Shown one piece after another: positions 52,445-61,342 of a stretch of DNA of 64,000 nucleotides (positions within the stretch are counted from its first letter, which is position 1; each line of letters opens with the position of its first letter). The stretch lies in the NCBI GenBank assembly GCA_018003015.1, contig JAGNEZ010000026.1:16100-80099 (forward strand), given 5' to 3'. The notes under the pieces are model-generated. The model had not been told where the DNA came from. It worked only from the letters and a program-made list of their open reading frames with translations, and made no database searches. Position numbers and translations under genes: made by a program. The stretch comes from Phycisphaerae bacterium (GTDB lineage Bacteria; Planctomycetota; Phycisphaerae; UBA1845; PWPN01).

Positions 52445-54145
52445 ATGGCCCTACTCCAGATCACGACGCCCGAAGGCACGCGGGTTCTCGAGCTCGCCGC
52501 GGGCCAGGTCACCATCGGGCGGAGCGGCGGCAGCGACGTGGTCATCGAGGATGAGCGGGCCAGCCGGGCGCACTGCAGCATTCACCCGGTGGCCGGTGGA
52601 ACATTGCTTCGCGATCTGGGCAGTCGAAACGGCACCAAGTTCCGGGGCCGGCGGATCGTCGAGCAGATCCTCGTTCCCTTCGGTGAGCCGTTCACCATCG
52701 GCCAGACGTCGCTGCGGGTCTTCGAGCAGTCCATTCCGCCGGTCGTGCCGGTGTCGCCGTCCGAGACCACGGTGGACGCCCAGGTCGACCTCCCGGTGGC
52801 CGAGGTGATCGAAGAGGACACCCTGGGGGACGAAATCGGTCCATCGGACCAGGATCGCCTGGTCAACGAGGCCCGCCGCGAGCTGAACAACCTCCGGACC
52901 ACGGGCGAGGACCCCGGTTTCTCGCTCAACGAGATCTCGCTGCTGGACCATACGAACAAGCCGGTACACACCCCACAGAACGCCAGGACGGCCAGCCCGG
53001 CGGTGCGCACCCTCCGGTTGCTCTGTTACGGGGCGATCCGCGCCCGGGCGACCGACCTGCACTTCGATCCGGTCAACGACGGCTGCCAGGTCCGCTTTCG
53101 CATTGACGGCAAGATGGTGCCTGTTGTCCTCCTACCGGCTGGCGTCGCCCGGTCGCTGCTCAGCGTGGTCAAGGTCCTGTCCGAGCTCGACATCACTGGA
53201 AAGCACAACATCCAGGACGGCAGCATGACCATCGAGGCGAGCCGGCGGATCGACTGCCGCGTGTCGCTGACGCCCACCATGCACGGCGAGAAGCTCGTCC
53301 TTCGAGTGCTCGACAGCTATGGTGTTCCATCCCACCTGGAGGAACTGGGCCTCTCCGCCTTGATGCTCAAGCAGATCCGCGGGCTCTGCCAGCTCGACGC
53401 CGGCATGATGCTGGTCAGCGGCCCGACCGGCAGCGGCAAGACAACGACCTTGTACACCGCCCTCCGGGCTGTCGACTCCAGGAGCCGCAACGTGGTTACC
53501 ATCGAGGATCCGATTGAGTACCACATGGAGGGCATTACTCAGATCCAGACCAACAGCGACAAGGGGCTGACCTTCAGTCACATCCTCAAGTCGGTGCTAC
53601 GCCAGGACCCCGACGTCATCCTGGTGGGCGAAATCCGCGATCGCGAGACCGCCCAGACGGCCATGCAGGCGGCCATGACCGGACACCTGGTCCTCACCAC
53701 CCTGCATGCCCGCGATACCATCGGATCCATCTTCCGGCTGCTCGACCTGGGCGTCGAGGCGTACATGATCGCCAACTCGATTTCGCTGTGCCTGGCTCAG
53801 CGGCTGGTTCGTGTGCTCTGCCCGCACTGCAAGCGGACCTACCGGCCCAAACCCAGCCAACTGGTCAAGATGAACATGGAGAGCCAGGGTGTCGATCTGC
53901 TGCACACCAACGTCGGCTGCCGCCGGTGCATGAATGTCGGATACTGGGGCCGGACCGCGGTCTTCGAGCTGCTCAACTTCAACGACAACCTGCGCGACGC
54001 TCTCATGACCACCAAGACCATCCATGACATTCGCCGCGCCGCCGGTGAATGGACCTACCAGAGCCTGCTGGAAAGTGCCTGCAAGAAGGTCATTGACGGC
54101 ACGACCACGCTTGAAGAAGTGGAGCGCATCGCGGCCAGGGATTGA
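52445..54145 (+). CDS. FHA domain fused to GspE/PilB-type secretion ATPase
   Basis: This 566-residue protein has residues 1-95 as a forkhead-associated domain (VTIGRSGGSDVVIEDERASRAHC...LRDLGSRNGTKF), which binds phospho-Thr. Residues about 185-560 form a T2SS/T4P ATPase. GPTGSGKTTTLY (Walker A) is at 326-337. IEDPIEYHMEGITQIQTNS is the Asp box, LVGEIRDRETA is Walker B, LTTLHARDT is the His box, and CPHC...CRRC is the zinc tetracysteine. It powers pilus or pseudopilus assembly at the inner membrane. The FHA domain replaces the usual N-terminal domain, suggesting control by Ser/Thr phosphorylation. Confidence 0.92.
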   Translation: MALLQITTPEGTRVLELAAGQVTIGRSGGSDVVIEDERASRAHCSIHPVAGGTLLRDLGSRNGTKFRGRRIVEQILVPFGEPFTIGQTSLRVFEQSIPPVVPVSPSETTVDAQVDLPVAEVIEEDTLGDEIGPSDQDRLVNEARRELNNLRTTGEDPGFSLNEISLLDHTNKPVHTPQNARTASPAVRTLRLLCYGAIRARATDLHFDPVNDGCQVRFRIDGKMVPVVLLPAGVARSLLSVVKVLSELDITGKHNIQDGSMTIEASRRIDCRVSLTPTMHGEKLVLRVLDSYGVPSHLEELGLSALMLKQIRGLCQLDAGMMLVSGPTGSGKTTTLYTALRAVDSRSRNVVTIEDPIEYHMEGITQIQTNSDKGLTFSHILKSVLRQDPDVILVGEIRDRETAQTAMQAAMTGHLVLTTLHARDTIGSIFRLLDLGVEAYMIANSISLCLAQRLVRVLCPHCKRTYRPKPSQLVKMNMESQGVDLLHTNVGCRRCMNVGYWGRTAVFELLNFNDNLRDALMTTKTIHDIRRAAGEWTYQSLLESACKKVIDGTTTLEEVERIAARD

Positions 54146-54235
54146 GCGGAACAGGGCGACAATCGCTGTCCCGCGGTTCACCGGCCAGAGACGCGGCGTC
54201 GGTGTCGGGGGATCCTGTCGCAGTCGGCCGGCGAC

Positions 54236-54280
54236 AAAAAAGCCGCGCGGCGAACCGACGGCTCGTCGCGCGGCAAAAAA
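54236..54280 (-). terminator. Intrinsic terminator (minus strand)
   Basis: Read on the minus strand, a GC-only stem (GCCGCGCG pairing with CGCGCGGC, extended by G-U and three more pairs) with a loop of about 9 nt is followed by TTTTTT (54236-54241). A second T-run precedes it at 54275-54280. It lies 29 nt after the stop of the dockerin remnant, the place expected for that gene's terminator. It cannot serve the plus-strand FHA-GspE gene, whose side has only A-runs. Confidence 0.8.
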
Positions 54281-54308
54281 GCTCAGGATTCCTGCCGACC
54301 CGTAGGGG

Positions 54309-54431
54309 TCACTCGCCGCAATTCGGGTTCAGGGGGATCCCCGAACCACTGTAACACAGCTGGAACACGGCGAAATCCACCTGGTCCACGTCACCATCTT
54401 TGTCCAGGTCGCGGGCCTTCGATCGGAAACG
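54309..54431 (-). pseudogene. Dockerin-type C-terminal tail remnant
   Basis: In the minus frame ending at TGA 54309-54311 the last residues are DLDKDGDVDQVDFAVFQLC, then YSGSGIPLNPNCGE, a typical second dockerin Ca-loop with the CYSG-type planctomycetal ending. Upstream the frame runs only to R-F-R-S-K-A-R and meets TGA at 54432-54434, so the gene body is missing. The stop and terminator are intact. It overlaps the first 30 nt of the M20 peptidase frame in antisense, which points to a deletion or recombination that joined two genes. Confidence 0.65.
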
Positions 54432-55776
54432 TCAAGCGTACCTCGCGGACCTCATGACGTTCCTGCGTTTTGAGACTATCTCCGCCCAGAGCATCCATGC
54501 TGACGACATGCGCTGGTGCACCGAGTGGATTCGCGGCCAACTGGACCTCGCGGGGATCGAGGCCCGCGTGGTGCCAACCGCCGGGCACCCGGCCGTCCTC
54601 GGCGACAGCGGCCCGCTCCCCGGCAGACCGTCCGCTCCCACGCTTCTGGTTTACGGCCACTACGACGTTCAGCCGGTGGGCGACCTCAGACTCTGGAAAT
54701 CGCCTCCTTTCGAGCCCGCCATTCGTGACGGGACCATCTTCGCCCGGGGCAGCGCGGACGACAAGGGCCAGACCATGACCCATCTGGCGGCCATGCGCTC
54801 CTGGAAGGAGACCGGAGAACCGCTGCCGGTCCGAGTCAAGTTCCTCATCGAGGGCGAAGAAGAGATCGGCTCAGTCCATCTGCCCGACCTCGTCCGCGAA
54901 CGTGCCGACGAACTGGCGTGCGACTACGTCGTCCTCAGCGATACCAGCAGGTATGACGACGACACACCGGCCATGGATTACGCGACCCGAGGCCTGGTCT
55001 ACAAGGAGATCATCGTCGACGGTCCGGCCCGCGATCTGCACAGCGGACAGTACGGGGGAACCGTCGCGAATCCGGCCAATGTCCTGGCCGGCATCCTGGC
55101 TTCGCTGCACGATGGAAACGGGCGGGTCACGATTCCTGGCTTCTACGACGACGTCCGCCCGCTCTCCAGCGATGAACGCGAAGCCCTCGCCCGACACGGC
55201 ATGAGCGATGCTCAACTCCTGGCCGCTACAGGAAGCCCCGCCCCCTTCGGCGAGCTGGGCTTCACCACCACCGAACGGTACGGGGCTCGCCCCACCCTCG
55301 ATGTCAACGGCTTGGTCAGCGGCTACATCGACGAAGGGGCGGCGACGATTCTCCCGTCTCGGGCGGCGGCCAAAGTCTCCATGCGACTGGTCGGCGATCA
55401 AGATCCCGACACAATCTCCAAAGCGTTCGACGCGGCCGTGCGGACGGCCTGTCCCGCCACCGTGCGACTCACCATCCTCGAACACTCGAACTGCGCGGCC
55501 TACCTTGCTCCGACCGATTCGCCGGGGATGAAGGCGGCCAGCGCGGCCCTCACCGAAACCTACGGCAAGCCACCCATCCTCACCCGGGGAGGCGGCACCC
55601 TGCCCATCCTGCCCATGTTCAGGAAGATCCTCGGGGCCGACAGCATCATGCTGGGCTTCTCCTCGCCGGACTGCAACGTCCACAGTCCCAACGAGTTCTT
55701 CCACGTCCGCGAGTTCGAGACGGGTACGCGTTGCGTGCTTCGATTCCTATCGCTGATGGGGAGTGTTCGGAGCTAA
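54400..55776 (+). CDS. M20-family metallopeptidase/dipeptidase, 5' end likely disturbed
   Basis: This 458-residue zinc peptidase (ArgE/DapE/carnosinase-like) has metal ligands His87 in YGHYDVQP, Asp in RGSADDKGQ (about 120) and the catalytic Glu in EGEEEIGS (153-155), with later sites in SDTSRYDDD and NVHSPNE. The dimerisation lid has RDLHSGQYGG. Homology begins almost at the first codon (FDRKRQAYLADLMTFLRF), and the only start is TTG 54400 without a ribosome site, while the frame upstream to the stop at 54352 has no Met. The usual first helix is shortened, consistent with the dockerin remnant next to it. The enzyme core is whole. Confidence 0.87.
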   Translation: MSRSRAFDRKRQAYLADLMTFLRFETISAQSIHADDMRWCTEWIRGQLDLAGIEARVVPTAGHPAVLGDSGPLPGRPSAPTLLVYGHYDVQPVGDLRLWKSPPFEPAIRDGTIFARGSADDKGQTMTHLAAMRSWKETGEPLPVRVKFLIEGEEEIGSVHLPDLVRERADELACDYVVLSDTSRYDDDTPAMDYATRGLVYKEIIVDGPARDLHSGQYGGTVANPANVLAGILASLHDGNGRVTIPGFYDDVRPLSSDEREALARHGMSDAQLLAATGSPAPFGELGFTTTERYGARPTLDVNGLVSGYIDEGAATILPSRAAAKVSMRLVGDQDPDTISKAFDAAVRTACPATVRLTILEHSNCAAYLAPTDSPGMKAASAALTETYGKPPILTRGGGTLPILPMFRKILGADSIMLGFSSPDCNVHSPNEFFHVREFETGTRCVLRFLSLMGSVRS

Positions 55777-56042
55777 CATCATCCCTGTCAAAGAGTTATG
55801 TTCTCTCGGGGACCGGACGATTCACCCCGCGGCCCTGGGACGACCTGGGTCCGAATCACTTCCGTCGTTTCTGGAACCGCCTTGTCGTCAACGTATCCGG
55901 GGTTTTGGCCGATGGATGGTTAGGTTGATACCCCTCCGGTCGACTTGACGTCGTCCGGGTGGAGATGCACATTACTGCTTGTGCGCCATGGAATTAGAGC
56001 CAGGTGCGCGCCTGATAGGCCTGGCAGAATGGGAGGTCAGTG
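55777..56042. other. Intergenic region before PEP-CTERM gene
   Basis: These 266 nt hold no gene with a ribosome site. GGGAGG at 56031-56036 is the ribosome site for the next gene. A TTGACG at about 55940-55945 could be a -35 box, but no clear -10 is paired with it. Confidence 0.35.
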
Positions 56043-56969
56043 ATGGTGTCGCTACGTAAGAGCATGACTGTGGCCGTACTCACTTACGCCGCATTGCTGC
56101 CTGCATCGGCGGTCAGGGCAGACATCAGCCTCAAGAAGGCGTTCCTCATCGGCCTCAACCAATTCGACAACACCGTCGGCATTGAGAAGAACCTCCTGGG
56201 CAAGGGGTACGACTTCGCCGCCGCGGCGCCTTACGTGGGTCAGAACTACAACTTCGGTTTCGCCGATCTGACGCTCGGGGCGACGTCGGCGACCACGGTG
56301 CGGCTCGCCGCCGGGTACACGACCCGAGGCATACCGACCGCCACCTTCTCCCTGGCTACCGGCAACAACCCCTTGAGCTACGTATTCCAGATTGACCCCG
56401 GTTTCCAGAATCTCACCGCCGCGGGTAACGTGGCCATTAACGTCAACACGAAAATCAACGCCTTGGGTTTCTACGACCAGACGTTCCAGATCTCCAACCG
56501 CGGCACCTACACGGCCAAAGGGTGGCTGGGGAATGACCAGCAGAGCCTCGATTTCGACGCCGGCCCGATCGTGGTTTCGGGCAACATCTACACGGATGCC
56601 GCCGCCGCCGTAACCAAGCCCTTCTTCGATGCGGTCGGCACGTTCAACCCATTTGAGAAGCTCAGCAGCCGATCCGCCAGGATCGCAGGCCTGGACGCCA
56701 GCATCGATGCCTTGAACGCCAAGCTGGTCACCGGGCACGCCCTCACCAGCGAGGAGACGAATACCCTGGTTAACAACACGATCCTGGCCGCGCTGCTCGG
56801 TGAGAAGCCGTCCAGCCACCTGTTCGACGCGTTCATGGTCCCGGAGGGCCTCTTGAGCGATGGCAACGGGATCGGGCCCATGGCGGTGAACGTCCCGGAA
56901 CCGAGCTGCCTTGGGTTGCTGATCGTCGGCCTCCTGGCCCTGCGCCCCAGCCGCCGGTCTCGACGCTGA
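56043..56969 (+). CDS. PEP-CTERM sorting-domain protein
   Basis: This 308-residue exported protein has a signal peptide (MTVAVLTYAALLPASAVRA) and a C-terminal NVPEPSCLGLLIVGLLAL helix followed by an Arg-rich end, the PEP-CTERM anchor cut by exosortase. The middle is beta-rich, Asn/Thr/Gly-rich and of unknown function, with FDNTVGIEKNLLGKGYDF and TTVRLAAGYTTRG, then a helical stretch (SRIAGLDASIDALNAKLV-like). ATG 56043 is 6 nt after GGGAGG. No exosortase gene is in the window. It is likely a surface or extracellular matrix protein. Confidence 0.82.
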   Translation: MVSLRKSMTVAVLTYAALLPASAVRADISLKKAFLIGLNQFDNTVGIEKNLLGKGYDFAAAAPYVGQNYNFGFADLTLGATSATTVRLAAGYTTRGIPTATFSLATGNNPLSYVFQIDPGFQNLTAAGNVAINVNTKINALGFYDQTFQISNRGTYTAKGWLGNDQQSLDFDAGPIVVSGNIYTDAAAAVTKPFFDAVGTFNPFEKLSSRSARIAGLDASIDALNAKLVTGHALTSEETNTLVNNTILAALLGEKPSSHLFDAFMVPEGLLSDGNGIGPMAVNVPEPSCLGLLIVGLLALRPSRRSRR

Positions 56970-57118
56970 ACGCACCGTTCTTCGCACGCGAGTGGAAGCC
57001 ATCGGGCCTGGGGCAAACCGCCTCAGGCCCGCTTCATTGGTTTGACCCCTGTTCGGCAAGCCCCTTATACTCGCCGGGCGTCATCGTGGAGATGGGCCTC
57101 TCAGGGGTGCGAGCTGGC

Positions 57119-59107
57119 ATGCCGTCAATTCAGGTTCTTCCCGATCTCCTGGTCAACAAGATCGCTGCTGGCGAGGTCGTTGAGCGTCCGGCCAGCGTGG
57201 TCAAGGAGCTTGTCGAGAACAGTCTCGATTCCGGTGCCCACCACATCGAGATCGCCATCGAAGAGGGTGGTCGCAGACTCACTCGCGTGGTCGACGACGG
57301 TTCCGGCATGGACGCCGAGGACTTGGCCCGCTGCGTTCTCCCACACGCGACCAGCAAGATTCGCGGCGAGAGCGACCTGTTCGCGATTCGCACCATGGGT
57401 TTTCGCGGCGAGGCACTGCCGAGCATTGGCTCGGTCTCCCAGCTCCGCATCGTCTCTCGTCGCGCCGACACCCACGAGGCCCACGAAATCCGTATGGCCG
57501 GCGACCAGGTCGAACCCATCATCGCCGCAAGCGGCCCGCCGGGCACCACCGTCGAGGTTCGCGAGCTGTTCTTCAATGTCCCCGCCCGCCAGAAGTTCCT
57601 GCGCACCGCCCAGACCGAGATGGGACACATCACCGAACAGGTCGCCCGCATCGCTCTGGTCCACCCCGGTATCGAGTTTCGGCTGACGCACAACGGCCGG
57701 CTGATCCACCACCTCCGCCCGGCGGACCATGTTCGCTCCCGCGTGGCCGATCTGTACGGCGCGGAACTGGCCGACTCACTCCTCGAGTTCACGCGCGACG
57801 AACGCGGCCTCAACATCCGCGGTTACGCGGGCCGGCCGGCCGATAGTCGCTCCTCCGGCAAGTGGCAGTACATCTTCCTCAACGGTCGCTACATCCACGA
57901 CCGCTTCGTCTCCGCCGCCGCCCGCGAGGCCTACCGCGGACTCATGGAGGCCAACCGCTACCCCGTCTTCTTCATCGCCCTCCAAGTCGATCCCGCCGCA
58001 GTCGACGTCAACGTGCACCCGACCAAGAGCGAGGTCCGCTGGCAGGATTCGAATGTCGTCTACTCCCAGGTCCTCTCGGTCCTGCGCGATCGCTTCCTCA
58101 ACGCCAATCTGACCACGCAGTACCGCCCCAATCCCGGCGGCCGACCGGCCCCTGCACCGTTCGCAGCACCGGCCACCGGTCTGCGGGCCCTCTCTCCCGA
58201 CCCGACCGACAGCATGACCCAGGATGAACTCGATGCCGACCGCCGCCGCGAAGTACGCCAATCCGTCGCCGAATTCTACAAGCGCAGTCTGCCCGCCGGC
58301 CATCTGCCGCCGCCGGGCGGCCCAGCCTCCGCAGGTGCGTCCGGCGAGCCGGGCTGCGACTGGTCCAGGCGCTCGCCGATGGTCCGCACCTCATGGCCAT
58401 CAACGCCGGCCGAGTACTCCGCAGCCACGACGGCAGGGGACCGAGAGACAGGGTCAACCGCGGCCGAGCCCCAGCTCGCCTCGCCGCATCCGCCGGTTTG
58501 GAGTGCTCCGGCCGGCGGCTCAAGTCCCGCAGGTCGTGCACCCCGGGTGATTCAGGTTCACAGGGCGTTCCTCGTCACCGAAAGCGACGATGGCTTGACC
58601 ATCATCGACCAGCACGCCCTTCACGAACGCATCCTCTACGAAAAGATCTCCGAACAGATCCGCCGCGGATCCCTCGAGTCTCAACGCTTGCTGCTGCCCG
58701 AAACCGTGAATGTGGCCCCGGATCACGTCGCCCTGATCGAGTCCCATGGGCAGCTGTTCGGCCAGCTCGGCTTCGAGCTCAGCCCCTATGGCCCGAGCAC
58801 CATCGCCGTCCATGCCGCCCCGTCGCTGCTGAGCCCCGAACGGGTCGCAGACTTCGTCCGTGACGCCCTCGATCGACTGGTGGCCCGCGATGCGCCCGCC
58901 TCCGGAGAAATGCTGATGAACGACCTGATCGCCATGTGCGCCTGCAAGGCGGCCGTCAAAGCCGGTGATCCGCTCTCCCCGGCGGAAATCGAATCGCTCA
59001 TGGCCCAACGCCATCTCGTCGATCGTTCGACCAACTGCCCCCACGGCCGGCCAACGTCCCTCAATCTGGCCCTCAGCGATCTCGAGAAGCAGTTCAAGCG
59101 AACGTAG
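57119..59107 (+). CDS. mutL: DNA mismatch repair protein MutL
   Basis: This 662-residue protein starts MPSIQVLPDLLVNKIAAGEVVERPASVVKE... The GHKL ATPase motifs follow: ENSLDSGA (motif I), DDGSGM (II) and FRGEALPSIGSV with TGTxV-like PPGTTVEV (III). The S5-like transducer domain ends near HPTKSEVRW. A Pro/Ala/Ser-rich linker (about residues 345-480) leads to the C-terminal dimerisation domain (LTIIDQHALHERILYE; CACKAAVKAGD; CPHGRPTSLNL), which includes the zinc/endonuclease-type motifs CPHGRP and ACKxAV. ATG 57119 fits the family start. Confidence 0.96.
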   Translation: MPSIQVLPDLLVNKIAAGEVVERPASVVKELVENSLDSGAHHIEIAIEEGGRRLTRVVDDGSGMDAEDLARCVLPHATSKIRGESDLFAIRTMGFRGEALPSIGSVSQLRIVSRRADTHEAHEIRMAGDQVEPIIAASGPPGTTVEVRELFFNVPARQKFLRTAQTEMGHITEQVARIALVHPGIEFRLTHNGRLIHHLRPADHVRSRVADLYGAELADSLLEFTRDERGLNIRGYAGRPADSRSSGKWQYIFLNGRYIHDRFVSAAAREAYRGLMEANRYPVFFIALQVDPAAVDVNVHPTKSEVRWQDSNVVYSQVLSVLRDRFLNANLTTQYRPNPGGRPAPAPFAAPATGLRALSPDPTDSMTQDELDADRRREVRQSVAEFYKRSLPAGHLPPPGGPASAGASGEPGCDWSRRSPMVRTSWPSTPAEYSAATTAGDRETGSTAAEPQLASPHPPVWSAPAGGSSPAGRAPRVIQVHRAFLVTESDDGLTIIDQHALHERILYEKISEQIRRGSLESQRLLLPETVNVAPDHVALIESHGQLFGQLGFELSPYGPSTIAVHAAPSLLSPERVADFVRDALDRLVARDAPASGEMLMNDLIAMCACKAAVKAGDPLSPAEIESLMAQRHLVDRSTNCPHGRPTSLNLALSDLEKQFKRT

Positions 59108-59410
59108 GCGGCAAAACGGCCGGACGAGGCCTATAGTGTGTTGAGGAGGTAATAGTAAGCTAAAAGTGGCTGGCGGTCGCTCTGCGGGTGCCGGGCGGAG
59201 GCGCGGACCGCGGCGGCTGACAATGAACGGCCGAGCACTCCGCCGCCGGCGTCGGACCGCGGCCTCCATCCGCCCTCCCGCGCGGGTTGGATGTGGCATG
59301 CCGAGTCGTCGCCCCGTCGCCCGATACTCGCTTGACTTTACCCGTTGATGCGGACTAGCATGGAAGAAGGACGGGATGTGTGCGAGGCGATATGCGCAGG
59401 TGTGTCTGCC
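59108..59410. other. Leader region of ribE with candidate promoter
   Basis: This stretch of about 303 nt contains the promoter candidate at 59332-59361 and an AG-rich GAGGAGGTAA near 59150. A frame from 59345 encodes 22 extra residues before the riboflavin synthase start but lacks family homology. No FMN riboswitch core was found. Confidence 0.4.
59332..59361 (+). promoter_or_regulatory. Candidate sigma-70-type promoter of ribE
   Basis: TTGACT at 59332-59337 and TAGCAT at 59356-59361 are separated by 18 nt, 50 nt upstream of the riboflavin synthase start. Each hexamer has at least four matches to the consensus in otherwise GC-rich sequence. Confidence 0.4.
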
Positions 59411-60055
59411 ATGTTTACAGGCATCGTACAGGCCGTGGGCGTCGTTCGCTCCATGCAAAGGAGCGCTGCCGGCGCGCGCCTGCGGGTCGATGCCCCAGAC
59501 CTGCGGCGTCCCATCCTTGACGGGGCGAGCGTCTGCGTGAGCGGCGCCTGCCTGACCGTCGTTCGCAGCGATCCAAGCCGCATCGAGTTCGATGTCGTCC
59601 CGGAGACCCTCAACCACAGTACGCTGGGTGCCCTGACCGTCGGCGACCGCGTGAACCTGGAAGCCAGTCTCCGGCCCGGCGATGGGCTCGACGGCCACGT
59701 GGTTCAGGGCCACGTCGATGGGACCGCACGGGTGGAACGTATCCGCACCGCCGGCGAGTGGGTCGCCTCATTCCTGCCCGACGACGGCTTGATGCCCTAC
59801 ATCATCCCCAAGGGCTCGGTGACCGTCGACGGCGTCTCGCTCACCGTGGCTCGGGCTGAACACCATGCCTTCAGCGTCGCCTTGATTCCGACCACCCTTC
59901 GACAAACCACCCTGGCCTCGCTGAATGTCGGGGACCGCGTCAATGTCGAGACCGATGTCCTCGTTCGTACCATCGTCGCCACCCTGGAGCGGTGGAAAGA
60001 GAACGAGTCGGGCGAGCCGCTGACGGTCAACATGCTCCGGGCGAATGGGTGGTGA
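59411..60055 (+). CDS. ribE: Riboflavin synthase alpha chain
   Basis: This 214-residue enzyme dismutates two 6,7-dimethyl-8-ribityllumazines to riboflavin. Two similar beta-barrels carry the repeated signatures MFTGIVQAVGVV...DGASVCVSGACLTVV (N half) and VVQGHVDGTA...KGSVTVDGVSLTV (C half). The first residues MFTGIVQ are conserved, which sets ATG 59411. The usual length is about 200. It overlaps no other rib gene; pdxA follows after 4 nt, a pairing of flavin and PLP synthesis. Confidence 0.95.
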   Translation: MFTGIVQAVGVVRSMQRSAAGARLRVDAPDLRRPILDGASVCVSGACLTVVRSDPSRIEFDVVPETLNHSTLGALTVGDRVNLEASLRPGDGLDGHVVQGHVDGTARVERIRTAGEWVASFLPDDGLMPYIIPKGSVTVDGVSLTVARAEHHAFSVALIPTTLRQTTLASLNVGDRVNVETDVLVRTIVATLERWKENESGEPLTVNMLRANGW

Positions 60056-60059
60056 TGCC

Positions 60060-61181
60060 ATGAGTCGCTCCACCCCCGAGACCCTCAAAGCCGACAACCG
60101 GCGCCATCACGGCAAGCGGCCGCTCATCGGGATCACCATGGGCGAGCCCGGCGGCATCGGCGCCGAGGTCGTGGTCAAGGCCCTGGCCGATCCCGCTGTC
60201 CGCCGCTTGGGACGGTTCATCATCTACGGTCTGGCCGAAAGCCTGGAGTACGCCGCCGACCTGGCGGAGGTCAACCCATACTGGTTCCGCCTGCCCCACG
60301 AACTGGTGAGCCGCATCGAGAGCGGAACCGTCGTGGCCGATTTCGACGAGTTCTCCGTCTTCGGACCGGCGATCCGCCACGCGACCGCCCAGGGCGGCGA
60401 AGCCTCCATGCGATTCCTCAACGCGGCCATCAAGGGCGCCCGCGACGGCTTCCTCGAGGGGATCGTGACCGCCCCGATCTGCAAGGAAAGCTGGGCCATG
60501 GCGGGCTACAAGTTCCCCGGCCACACCGAGAAACTGGCCCACGCGTTCCATGCCGACCGCGTCACCATGATGTTCGTCACCGAGAAACTGAGAGTGGCCC
60601 TGGCCAGCATCCATGAGCCGCTGTTCGATCTCCGCAACTCGTTCACGATCGGCCGGGTCTTCCAGCCCATCGATCTCATGGGCGAAGCCTTGGTCAACTG
60701 GTTCGGCATCGAGAACCCCCGGATCGGCGTCTGCGGACTTAATCCCCATGCCGGCGAGAACGGACTCTTCGGCGACGAGGAGAAGCGGATTATCGAGCCC
60801 GCCGTCGTCATGGCCCGCGAGGTCGGATGGGACGTCGCCGGCCCCTATCCGGCCGATACCCTCTTCTGGCGCGCCGTGCAGGGCCACTTCGACGGCGTCG
60901 TGGCCATGTACCACGACCAGGGCCTTATCCCCGTGAAACTCCTGGCTTTCGACAGCGCCTGTCAGACCACACTGGGATTGCCCGTCATCCGAACCAGCGT
61001 CGATCACGGAACAGCCTTCGACATCGCTAATCGAAACATCGCCAACCCGGAGAGCATGAAGTCCGCCATTCGCTTGGCCTGCGAACTCGCCCTGCATCAC
61101 CGCAACCGGCCGGCCGTGCCCCCCGATCGCCCGCCGCTCGACGTTCCCGACGAGACCTTGGGGACGGTCAGCGATGAGTGA
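60060..61181 (+). CDS. pdxA: 4-hydroxythreonine-4-phosphate dehydrogenase PdxA
   Basis: This 373-residue NAD-dependent dehydrogenase acts in pyridoxal-phosphate synthesis. GITMGEPGGIGAEVVVKAL is the family start. PICKESWAMAGYKFPGHTEKLAHAF holds the metal and substrate region, with GLNPHAGENGLFG and AMYHDQGLIPVK following. TSVDHGTAFDIANRNIA closes the active site. It is about 40 residues longer than the Escherichia coli enzyme because of N- and C-terminal tails. It starts 4 nt after ribE. Confidence 0.95.
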   Translation: MSRSTPETLKADNRRHHGKRPLIGITMGEPGGIGAEVVVKALADPAVRRLGRFIIYGLAESLEYAADLAEVNPYWFRLPHELVSRIESGTVVADFDEFSVFGPAIRHATAQGGEASMRFLNAAIKGARDGFLEGIVTAPICKESWAMAGYKFPGHTEKLAHAFHADRVTMMFVTEKLRVALASIHEPLFDLRNSFTIGRVFQPIDLMGEALVNWFGIENPRIGVCGLNPHAGENGLFGDEEKRIIEPAVVMAREVGWDVAGPYPADTLFWRAVQGHFDGVVAMYHDQGLIPVKLLAFDSACQTTLGLPVIRTSVDHGTAFDIANRNIANPESMKSAIRLACELALHHRNRPAVPPDRPPLDVPDETLGTVSDE

Positions 61182-61342
61182 GCACCTTCCGGTCACGGGC
61201 TCGACGCCTGACCCACGACCATACCCCGGCCATTGAACCGAGCCCGAATCTGACCGCCCCCGTTCGCTCCACCCATTGACATCCTGCTCGTCCGGCTCAT
61301 CCTGTGTAGATCTTGCCCGTCGAGGCAATAAGGGAGATCCAC
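61182..61342. other. Short intergenic region
   Basis: These 161 nt hold no gene. AAGGGAG ends 8 nt before ATG 61343 and is the ribosome site of the oxidoreductase gene. Confidence 0.3.

Noticed and set aside
59108..59410. FMN riboswitch before riboflavin synthase
   Set aside because: The conserved RFN blocks were not found; only a plain promoter-like pair is visible.
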